From Myxococcota bacterium (GTDB taxonomy: Bacteria > Myxococcota_A > UBA9160 > PR03), in contig JALOQG010000211.1 of the NCBI GenBank assembly GCA_025453505.1, positions 1-5,520 on the forward strand: DNA of 5,520 nt, written 5' to 3'. Below, one piece after another: positions 1-5,143 of this stretch. Each line of letters begins with the position of its first letter. The stretch's first letter is position 1. The notes under the pieces were generated by a model that did no database searches, was not told the origin of the DNA, and worked only from the letters and a program-made list of their open reading frames with translations. The translations under genes were made by a program, and so were the position numbers.

Positions 1-133
1 TGGCTAGACAGCTGATGACCGAACCGGTCTTCATCGGCCCGGACCACTTCATCACGCCGCCGAAATCGCCGAGCAGCTCCCACACCTTTGCGGCCGGGGC
101 CGCCACGACTTCGCTCACTTTCACTTCCGACAT
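1..133 (-). CDS. SRPBCC/START-like family protein, N-terminal part (runs off left edge)
   Basis: This is the first 44 codons of a minus-strand gene that continues beyond base 1. The translation begins MSEVKVSEVVAAPAAKVWEL and continues through a GDFGG...KW stretch. That matches the opening beta-strand and first helix of SRPBCC (START/Bet v1/polyketide cyclase-like) proteins, where 'aPa.kVWellgdFg...W' is the usual signature. Such proteins are small cytoplasmic helix-grip folds with a hydrophobic pocket for lipids, polyketides or other ligands. Known relatives include cyclases, hydrolases and binding proteins, so the fragment does not reveal the substrate. The ATG at 133-131 is preceded by a good AGAGGAG ribosome site. 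The gene diverges from the ThDP enzyme at 172 across only 38 bp, which hints at shared regulation. Family assignment is fairly sure; function is unknown. Confidence 0.75.
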   Translation of the reverse strand, partial: MSEVKVSEVVAAPAAKVWELLGDFGGVMKWSGPMKTGSVISCLA

Positions 134-141
134 GGCAGCGA

Positions 142-150
142 TCTCCTCTT
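142..150 (-). promoter_or_regulatory. Ribosome binding site for the SRPBCC gene
   Basis: On the minus strand this reads AAGAGGAGA, a strong Shine-Dalgarno match whose core AGGAG lies about 9-10 bases from the ATG at 133-131. It supports that start codon. It also fills a good part of the 38-bp divergent spacer, leaving little room for two separate promoters. Confidence 0.7.
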
Positions 151-159
151 TCGCGTTGG

Positions 160-165
160 TAGCAT
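160..165 (+). promoter_or_regulatory. Candidate -10 box (TAGCAT) for a leaderless start at 172
   Basis: TAGCAT matches the TAnnnT form of the sigma-70 -10 element. Its last base lies 7 positions before the A of the ATG at 172, where transcription would be expected to begin. No convincing Shine-Dalgarno precedes that ATG; the only G-rich stretch, GGGGT, lies almost against it. I see no good -35 hexamer. The call is inference from position and is weak in a GC-rich genome. Confidence 0.25.
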
Positions 166-171
166 GGGGTC

Positions 172-1716
172 ATGAACGGCGCCGAAGCCCTGCTGCGCAC
201 CGCGTCCGCCTCGGGCATCGAGGTCTGCTTCGCCAACCCCGGCACCACCGAGATGCCGCTCGTCGCGGCGCTCGACCGCGGCGCGGGCGTGCGCGCGGTG
301 CTCGCGCTCTTCGAGGGCGTGTGCACCGGCGCCGCCGACGGCTACGGGCGCATGCTCGGCCGCCCGGCGCTCACGCTGCTGCACCTCGGCCCCGGCTTCG
401 CCAACGGCATCGCCAATCTCCACAACGCACGACGCGCGCACACGCCGATCGTCAACGTGATCGGCGATCACGCGACGTGGCATCTCGCCGCCGACGCGCC
501 GCTCACCAGCGACATCGTCTCGCTCGCGAATCCCGTCTCGGGCTGGGTGCGCTCGGTGCGCCGCGCCGAAGACGTCGCCGGCGACACCGCCGCCGCGATC
601 GAGGCGTCGCTCGCCGCGCCCGGATGCGTCGCGACGCTGATCGTTCCCGCGGACTGCCAGTGGGAGGAATCGCCGGGCGCCGCTGCGCCGGTACGCCGGA
701 CCGCGCCAGCCGCCGTGTCCGGCGATCGCATCGACCGCGCGGCGCGGGCGCTGCGCGCAGGCGACGCGGCGATCCTGCTCGGCGGCATCGCGCTGCGCGG
801 CGCGGGCCTGCGCGCGGCGGCGCGCGCGCGTGCCGCGACGGGCGCGCGGCTGCTGCACGACGTGTTCGTCGCGCGGCTCGAGCGCGGCCGCGATCTGCCC
901 GCGATCGAGCGACTGCCGTACTTCCCCGAGCAGGCGATCGGCGCGCTCGCCGGTCTTCGCACGCTCGTGCTCGCGGGCACGCACGATCCGGTCTCGTTCT
1001 TCGGCTACCCGAACGTCCCGAGCCGGCTCGCGCCCGAAGCCTGCGAGCGGATCGTGCTCGCCGCGCCGGACGAAGACGTCGTCGGCGCGCTCGAAGCGCT
1101 GGCCGATGCGCTCGGCGCGTCGCGCGAGCTGGCTGCGAACACGGCGGCCGCACGGCCCGGTCTTCCGAGCGGCGCGCTCGACGTCGCGACGCTCGGCCAG
1201 ACGCTCGCCGCGCTGCAGCCCGAGGACGCCATCGTCGTGGACGAATCCGCGACGTCGGGCGCCGTCTGGTTCGCGCAGGCCGGGAGCGCGCCGCGCCACA
1301 CCGTGCTCGGTCTCACCGGTGGCGCGATCGGCCAGGGTCTGCCGACGGCGGTCGGCGCCGCGATCGCGTGTCCGGACCGCAAGGTGATCGCGCTGCAGGC
1401 CGACGGCAGCGGCATGTACACCGCGCAGGCGCTGTGGACGATGGCGCGCGAGTCGCTCGACGTCGTCGTCGTCGTGTGCGCGAATCGCGCGTACCGCATC
1501 CTGCAGATCGAGGTCGCGCGCGCCGGCATCGCCGAGCCGGGCCCCGCCGCGCGCTCGCTCACCGATCTCACGCATCCGACGCTCGACTGGTGCGCGATCG
1601 CGCGCGGCCTGGGCGTGCCGGCCGTGCGCGCGGAAGACGCCGCTTCGTTCGCGAAGGCGCTGGCCGATGCGCTCGCCGAGCCGGGCCCCGCGCTGATCGA
1701 AGCGGTGCTGGCGTGA
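172..1716 (+). CDS. ThDP-dependent enzyme, acetolactate synthase large subunit-like / benzoylformate decarboxylase-like
   Basis: A 514-residue cytoplasmic enzyme of the thiamine-diphosphate decarboxylase/carboligase superfamily, likely acting on a 2-oxo acid. The three-domain order is visible. The N-terminal pyrimidine-binding domain (about 1-165) carries ANPGTTEMP (21-29), the catalytic glutamate in FEGVCTGAADGYGRM (Glu48) and LLHLGPGFANG with His71. A middle domain follows (about 180-320). The C-terminal diphosphate-binding domain (about 345-514) has the Mg/ThDP motif as ADGSGMYTAQALW (Asp411) ending at CANRAYRIL (Asn438). It is shorter than true acetolactate synthases (about 550-600 residues) and close to benzoylformate decarboxylase (528). 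From memory of the latter, Glu48 and His71 correspond to its Glu47 and His70, Thr25 sits where it has Ser26, and its His281 has no obvious counterpart. No ilvN or ilvC is adjacent, so valine/isoleucine synthesis is unlikely. The ATG at 172 gives the usual 'MNGAEALLRT' opening but has no clear ribosome site. The substrate is unknown. Confidence 0.85.
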   Translation: MNGAEALLRTASASGIEVCFANPGTTEMPLVAALDRGAGVRAVLALFEGVCTGAADGYGRMLGRPALTLLHLGPGFANGIANLHNARRAHTPIVNVIGDHATWHLAADAPLTSDIVSLANPVSGWVRSVRRAEDVAGDTAAAIEASLAAPGCVATLIVPADCQWEESPGAAAPVRRTAPAAVSGDRIDRAARALRAGDAAILLGGIALRGAGLRAAARARAATGARLLHDVFVARLERGRDLPAIERLPYFPEQAIGALAGLRTLVLAGTHDPVSFFGYPNVPSRLAPEACERIVLAAPDEDVVGALEALADALGASRELAANTAAARPGLPSGALDVATLGQTLAALQPEDAIVVDESATSGAVWFAQAGSAPRHTVLGLTGGAIGQGLPTAVGAAIACPDRKVIALQADGSGMYTAQALWTMARESLDVVVVVCANRAYRILQIEVARAGIAEPGPAARSLTDLTHPTLDWCAIARGLGVPAVRAEDAASFAKALADALAEPGPALIEAVLA

Positions 1717-2687
1717 GCGGCTCGCTCGCGCATCCGCGCTTCGCGTACGAGAAAGGCCTGCACGCGCTCGGCGACTCCGCCTGGGCGTGGCTGCAGCCCG
1801 ACGGCTCGTGGGGCTGGAGCAACGCCGGCCTCGTCGAGAGCGACGGCCATACGCTGCTCGTGGACACGCTCTTCGATCTGCCGCTCACCGCGGCGATGCT
1901 GGACGCGATGCGCGCCTCGGTGCCGGCCGCCGCGCGCATCGGCACGCTCGTCAACACGCACGCCAACGGCGATCACTGGTACGGCAACGAACTCGCGGAG
2001 GGCGCCGAGATCGTCGCCACGCGCGCCTGCGCGGACGAGATGGCGCACGATTCGCCCGCGCTGCTGGCGGGCTTCCAGAAGCAGGCGCCGAACCTCGGTG
2101 CGCTCGGCACCTACGTGCTGCACTGCTTCGGGCGCTTCCACTTCGAGGGCATCACGCCGCGGTTGCCGACGCGTACCTTCGAGCGCCAGCATACGCTCCA
2201 CGTCGGATCGAAGCGCGTCGAGCTGATCGAGGTCGGCCCCGCGCACACGCGCGGCGATTGCCTCGTGTCCGTCCCCGACGACCGGCTCGTCTACACGGGC
2301 GACATCCTCTTCGTCGAAGGCACGCCGATCGTGTGGGCCGGCCCGATCCAGAACTGGATCGACGCCTGCGACCGCATCGCCGCGCTCGGCGCCGAGGTGA
2401 TCGTGCCCGGCCACGGCCCGATCACCGACGCGCGCGGCGTCGCGGCCGTGCGCGCCTATCTGGTGTACGTCCGCGACGCGGCCCGCGCGCGCTTCGACGC
2501 CGGCCTCGACGCGCGCGAAGCCGCGCTCGACATCGCCCTCGGCGACTTCGACGCCTGGGGCGACGCCGAACGCATCGCCGTCAACGTCGCGACGCTCTAC
2601 CGCGAGTTCGCGGGCGACGCGTCGTCGCCGAACGTCGCCGAGCTCTTCGCACGCATGGAAGAGATCTGGCGCAACCGGCGCGTGTAG
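1713..2687 (+). CDS. MBL-fold metallo-hydrolase
   Basis: A 324-residue metallo-beta-lactamase-fold hydrolase, with no signal peptide visible and so probably cytoplasmic. Metal-site motifs appear in the expected order: NTHANGDHWYGN (81-92; His83, Asp87, His88), GPAHTRGD (175-182; His178), YTGDILF (Asp197) and VPGHGP (His234). The usual HxHxDH is HANGDH, so the second His is Asn85, as in the SoxH-like/'THANGDH' branch of the superfamily. Metal binding may therefore favour one of the two sites. The N-terminus (FAYEKGLHALGD...WLQPDGSWGWSNAGLV) and C-terminus (ERIAVNVATLYREF) also fit that branch. Hydrolysis of a thioester, ester or lactone is plausible, but the substrate is not known. The frame stays open far upstream, but homology begins just after the GTG at 1713, which overlaps the preceding stop as GTGA. 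That indicates translational coupling to the ThDP enzyme. Confidence 0.87.
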   Translation: MSGSLAHPRFAYEKGLHALGDSAWAWLQPDGSWGWSNAGLVESDGHTLLVDTLFDLPLTAAMLDAMRASVPAAARIGTLVNTHANGDHWYGNELAEGAEIVATRACADEMAHDSPALLAGFQKQAPNLGALGTYVLHCFGRFHFEGITPRLPTRTFERQHTLHVGSKRVELIEVGPAHTRGDCLVSVPDDRLVYTGDILFVEGTPIVWAGPIQNWIDACDRIAALGAEVIVPGHGPITDARGVAAVRAYLVYVRDAARARFDAGLDAREAALDIALGDFDAWGDAERIAVNVATLYREFAGDASSPNVAELFARMEEIWRNRRV

Positions 2688-2700
2688 GACCGGACGGACG

Positions 2701-2705
2701 GGAGG
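2701..2705 (+). promoter_or_regulatory. Ribosome binding site for the DUF922-like gene
   Basis: GGAGG lies 5 bases before the ATG at 2711. It decides the start, because the reading frame is open for more than 900 bases upstream, through the MBL gene. The chosen start also places a signal peptide exactly at the N-terminus. Confidence 0.75.
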
Positions 2706-2710
2706 ATCGG

Positions 2711-3424
2711 ATGCGACGGGCGATCCCGATGGCAGCGTTCGCGTGCGCCGCGGCGCTGCTGCTGGCCGGTCGCCCGGCCGCGACGCAGCAGCCGCTTCCC
2801 GACGAAGCCCGCGGCTCGACCTGGCAACTCGACCCGTCGCAGAAAGGACGCACGGACCTGATCTCCTATCGCGCGCTCGGGCGGAAGGACTTCCGCGCGA
2901 AGCAGCCGCCGCCGCAGGCGCGCGCGAGCGCCGATCGCCTCGGCGCGGCGACCTGCTCCTACCTGCTCCCCGATCAGGAGAGCCTGCGCATCCAGGCGAC
3001 GCCGCGGAAGCGCAAGGACGGCTCGTGGGAATACGTCGCGAAGCCCGACCGGCTGCGCTTCTCGGGCGCGATGGACCGCCGCTGCTCGTGGTGGAACGAC
3101 CGGCAGAAGCACTTCGCGCCGGACTACGTGCTCGCGCACGAGCAGATCCACTTCGCGCTGACGGAGATCCACGCGCGGCGGCTGAACGAACGCGCCGAGG
3201 ACGTCGTGCGTCGCTTGACCGCCGTCGACCGCGATCCGCATCGTGCGATCGAAGCCTCCGAGGCCCGCCTGAAGCAGGTGCTCGAGGAGGAGGCGCGTGC
3301 GCTGCTGGCGGTCAACGATCGCTTCGATGCCGAGACCTCGCTCGGCGAACGCCGCGAGGCGCAGGAGCGCTGGCGGGCACGCGTCGAGCAGGAGTTGCGC
3401 GAGACCGCGCGCTTCGCGCACTGA
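2711..3424 (+). CDS. Exported DUF922-like protein with HEQIH zinc-protease motif
   Basis: A 237-residue protein. Residues 1 to about 25 form a Sec signal peptide: MRR, then a hydrophobic alanine/leucine core, then a small-residue site near PAAT. The mature protein should lie in the periplasm or outside. The key motif is HEQIHFALTEIHARRL (143-158), a gluzincin-type HExxH (His143, Glu144, His147) with Glu152 or His154 as a possible third ligand. It resembles the 'HEQxHFxIxExxAR' signature of DUF922 proteins, described as predicted secreted zinc-dependent proteases. Cys82 and Cys125 could form a disulfide. The C-terminal third (about 158-237) is highly charged, helical and probably coiled-coil. 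It contains FDAETSLG (205-212) followed by Q218 and W221, resembling the family's closing YDxxTxHG...Q motif, with Leu where the His is usual. Proteolytic activity is inferred only. The gene starts 23 bp after the MBL gene and ends 12 bp before a membrane-protein gene. Confidence 0.72.
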   Translation: MRRAIPMAAFACAAALLLAGRPAATQQPLPDEARGSTWQLDPSQKGRTDLISYRALGRKDFRAKQPPPQARASADRLGAATCSYLLPDQESLRIQATPRKRKDGSWEYVAKPDRLRFSGAMDRRCSWWNDRQKHFAPDYVLAHEQIHFALTEIHARRLNERAEDVVRRLTAVDRDPHRAIEASEARLKQVLEEEARALLAVNDRFDAETSLGERREAQERWRARVEQELRETARFAH

Positions 3425-3427
3425 AAC

Positions 3428-3432
3428 GGAGG
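3428..3432 (+). promoter_or_regulatory. Ribosome binding site for the small membrane protein gene
   Basis: GGAGG lies 4 bases before the ATG at 3437, inside the 12-bp gap after the previous stop. It supports that start and translation from the same transcript as the upstream gene. Confidence 0.7.
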
Positions 3433-3436
3433 AACC

Positions 3437-3880
3437 ATGGGAGATGCGATCCTCGCCGCCGGCGGCGGCTTCCTGCTCGCGGTGCTCTGGTTCGACCTGA
3501 TGTTCGACGTGCAGGCGCTGCGCGCACCGCGCGGCGCACCGGTTCCCGAAGCCGCACTGGCCTCGATCGCCGGCTACTACCGCCGCGTCACGATCGACGC
3601 GCAGCCGATGCCGCGCCTCGTCGGCATCGTGATGGCGATGCTGCTCGGCGCGCTCGCCTTCGGCGCCGGCGGCTGGGATGCGCGCCGGATCGCCTCGCTC
3701 CTGCTGCTCGGCGTCCCGATCGGGCTCGCGCTGACCCGCGTCTTCCCGCAGGCGCGCCGGCTCGCGCTGCGCGAGGACGCCGGCGACGAGCAGAGCCGGC
3801 TCGCGCGCGGGATCGCATGGGCGCACGTCGCCTGCCTCGTCGCGATCGCCGCGTTCCTCGCGATCCGCGTCACGGCGTAG
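3437..3880 (+). CDS. Small integral membrane protein, four predicted helices, function unknown
   Basis: A 147-residue inner-membrane protein that I cannot assign to a characterised family. Hydrophobic segments lie at about 4-24, 60-80, 85-104 and 125-144, so both ends should be on the same side of the membrane. The first helix holds an unusual polar cluster, WFDLMFDVQ (18-26), with two aspartates in or near the bilayer. The loop after it contains GYYRRVTIDAQPMPR (46-60). These look like conserved family features rather than random sequence, and could serve ligand or proton binding or helix packing. The loop between helices 3 and 4 (about 105-124) is charged (RRLALREDAGDEQSR). By the positive-inside rule the orientation is ambiguous, because arginines occur in both long loops. 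The gene is last in the plus-strand group and converges on the thiolase gene. A partnership with the exported HEQIH protein just upstream is possible but is based only on adjacency. Confidence 0.75.
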   Translation: MGDAILAAGGGFLLAVLWFDLMFDVQALRAPRGAPVPEAALASIAGYYRRVTIDAQPMPRLVGIVMAMLLGALAFGAGGWDARRIASLLLLGVPIGLALTRVFPQARRLALREDAGDEQSRLARGIAWAHVACLVAIAAFLAIRVTA

Positions 3881-3887
3881 CGAGCGA

Positions 3888-5060
3888 TCAGACTCTTTCG
3901 ATCACGGTCCCCGTGCCGAGCCCGCCGCCGCAGCACATCGCGATCAGCGCGCGCCGGCCGCCGCTGCGTTCGAGTTCGTGCAGCGCGCTCGTGATCAGGC
4001 GATCGCCGGTGGCGCCCGTCGGATGGCCGAGCGCGATCGCTCCGCCGTTCGGGTTCACGCGCTCCAGCACCGGCTTGCACGCGAGCTGCCACGCGAGCAC
4101 GACCGACGCGAACGCCTCGTTCACTTCGTAGACGTCGAAGTCCTCGATCCCGAGCTTCGTGCGCGCGAGCAGCTTCTGCGTCACCGGAATCGGACCCTTC
4201 AGCATCGTCACGGGATCGACGCCGACGATCGTCGCGTCCACGATGCGCGCGCGCGGCGTGAGACCGTGGCGCTTCACCGCGTCCTCCGACGCGAGCAGCA
4301 CGGCGCTCGCGCCGTCGGTCACCTGCGACGCGGTGGCCGCCGTGTGGATGCCGCCTTCCATGACGGCCTTCAGCGTGGCGAGCTTCTCGAGCGACGAATC
4401 GCGGATGCCCTCGTCGCGCGTGATCCGCACGTGCTCGCCGGTCGGCTTGCCCTCGGCGTCCACGACCGGCGCGTCGATCGCGAGCACTTCGCGGTCGAAA
4501 CGCCCTTCCTTCCAGGCGCGCGCCGCGTTCTGCTGGCTGCGCAGGCCGAAGCGATCGGCGTCCTCGCGCGTGATGCCGTATTCCTGCGCGATCAGCTCGG
4601 CGCCCTGGAACTGGCTGTTGAACGCGAAACGCGCGAAGTAGCTCCTCGGCACCGGGCGGCCGAGCTTCTTGTCCGCGAAGTTCGCGCCGAGCGGGATGCG
4701 GCTCATGCTCTCGACGCCGCACGAGACGACGAGATCGGCGAGGCCCGAGCCGACGAGGCCGGTCGCGAAAGTCGTCGCCTGCTGGCTCGACCCGCACTGC
4801 GAATCGACCGTGGTGGACGCGACTTCGATCGGCAGCCCGGCCGAAAGCCACGCCGTGCGGCCGATGTTGAACGACTGCTCGCCGACCTGCGAGACGCAGC
4901 CGCTCACGACCTGGTCCACCGCCGCGGGATCGAGCTTCGCGCGCTCGATCGCCGCCCTCTGCACGCTGCCGAGCAGATCCGCCGGATGCACCGTCGCGAG
5001 GCCACCGCCGCGCTTGCCGAGGGGAGTGCGTACGGCCTCCACGATGAATACGTCGCGCAT
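3888..5060 (-). CDS. Thiolase (acetyl-CoA C-acyltransferase family)
   Basis: A complete 390-residue thiolase, the usual length for the type II family. It catalyses either thiolytic cleavage of 3-oxoacyl-CoA (as in beta-oxidation) or Claisen condensation of two acyl-CoAs, in the cytoplasm. All catalytic landmarks are present: nucleophile Cys89 in VDSQCGSSQQA, the NEAF motif at 314-317, GHPTGATG with His346, and the acid/base cysteine in MCCGGGLGTG, where Cys376 takes the position of the C in the classic CxGG motif. Position 377 is a second cysteine where Ile is common; this CC variant also occurs in steroid or lipid-type thiolases as I remember them. The ATG at 5060 gives the standard MRDVFIVEAVRTP opening and has a GGAGG site 6 bases upstream. 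No hydratase or dehydrogenase partner lies within the window, so the chain-length or biosynthetic role is open; atoB-like and fadA-like roles are both possible. The gene ends 7 bp from the convergent membrane-protein gene. Confidence 0.95.
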   Translation of the reverse strand: MRDVFIVEAVRTPLGKRGGGLATVHPADLLGSVQRAAIERAKLDPAAVDQVVSGCVSQVGEQSFNIGRTAWLSAGLPIEVASTTVDSQCGSSQQATTFATGLVGSGLADLVVSCGVESMSRIPLGANFADKKLGRPVPRSYFARFAFNSQFQGAELIAQEYGITREDADRFGLRSQQNAARAWKEGRFDREVLAIDAPVVDAEGKPTGEHVRITRDEGIRDSSLEKLATLKAVMEGGIHTAATASQVTDGASAVLLASEDAVKRHGLTPRARIVDATIVGVDPVTMLKGPIPVTQKLLARTKLGIEDFDVYEVNEAFASVVLAWQLACKPVLERVNPNGGAIALGHPTGATGDRLITSALHELERSGGRRALIAMCCGGGLGTGTVIERV

Positions 5061-5141
5061 GTCGATCCTCCAGATGCGGGGAGCGGCAAACTAGCAGGAC
5101 GCTCGCGCGCGGTCTGCCGCTGCCTCGGGTCGCGGGCTACG
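5061..5141. promoter_or_regulatory. Divergent intergenic region between thiolase and cyclophilin genes
   Basis: This 81-bp spacer must hold the 5' signals of both genes. Besides the thiolase ribosome site, the only AT-richer patch is GCAAACTAGCAG around 5086-5097. On the minus strand it offers a possible -10 (TAGTTT) with only a weak -35 (CAGACC) 17 bp upstream. I find no clear operator palindrome. Confidence 0.35.
5067..5071 (-). promoter_or_regulatory. Ribosome binding site for the thiolase gene
   Basis: On the minus strand this reads GGAGG, 6 bases before the thiolase ATG at 5060-5058. It fixes the start, which also agrees with the conserved N-terminus of the family. Confidence 0.75.
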
Positions 5142-5143
5142 AT
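5138..5143 (+). promoter_or_regulatory. Candidate -10 box (TACGAT) overlapping the cyclophilin ATG
   Basis: TACGAT matches the most conserved positions of the sigma-70 -10 element (TAnnAT). It overlaps the ATG at 5142. If it is used, transcription would begin near 5150-5151, where an in-frame GTG (5151) could be a leaderless start three codons downstream. No Shine-Dalgarno is visible before either start, and the upstream CTGCCG (5114-5119, 18-bp spacer) is only a poor -35. This is speculative. Confidence 0.25.

Larger units (their letters stand above)
172..3880 (+). other. Probable four-gene transcription unit
   Basis: Four plus-strand genes are spaced by -4, 23 and 12 bp, with no terminator-like hairpin plus T-run between them. 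The first pair shares a GTGA stop/start overlap, and the last two each have a GGAGG ribosome site. Co-transcription is likely. Whether the enzyme pair and the envelope pair share one function cannot be told from the sequence. A second, internal promoter inside the MBL gene cannot be excluded. Confidence 0.55.

Noticed and set aside
1462..1476. A GTC trinucleotide run, (GTC)4 plus GTG.
   Set aside because: It encodes the five valines of the beta-strand before the ThDP-motif Asn. That strand is hydrophobic in the whole family, so this is ordinary coding sequence and not a functional repeat.
121..1575. A 484-codon minus-strand open frame antisense to the ThDP gene.
   Set aside because: Its composition (Arg, Ala, Gly, Asp-rich) and lack of motifs fit a shadow of G/C-ending codons on the other strand. 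The ThDP protein in the sense frame is unmistakable.
1096..1675. A 19-bp exact direct repeat (1096-1114 and 1657-1675) and a 16-bp repeat (1531-1546 and 1675-1690) within the ThDP gene.
   Set aside because: The 19-bp copies both encode ALADAL helices and the 16-bp copies encode EPGP-like turns. Restricted GC-rich codon use explains the identity; there is no further array.
15..1712. The MBL reading frame is open for about 1,700 bases upstream of the chosen start, spanning the whole ThDP gene.
   Set aside because: Its translation there is arginine/alanine-rich low-complexity sequence with no domain, typical of an off-frame reading of GC-rich coding DNA. MBL homology starts only after the GTG at 1713.
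3903..3915. A small perfect hairpin, CACGG-TCC-CCGTG, near the convergent gene ends.
   Set aside because: It lies inside the last codons of the thiolase and has no T-run on either side. It is too short to call a terminator.
3577..4851. A 424-codon minus-strand frame crossing the membrane-protein gene and part of the thiolase.
   Set aside because: It overlaps two well-supported genes in other frames. Its sequence is arginine-rich without recognisable domains.
4159..5094. Plus-strand frames of 160 and 141 codons inside the thiolase region.
   Set aside because: Serine/threonine/proline-rich translations are what the antisense of a thiolase gene gives. No ribosome sites or homology are visible.
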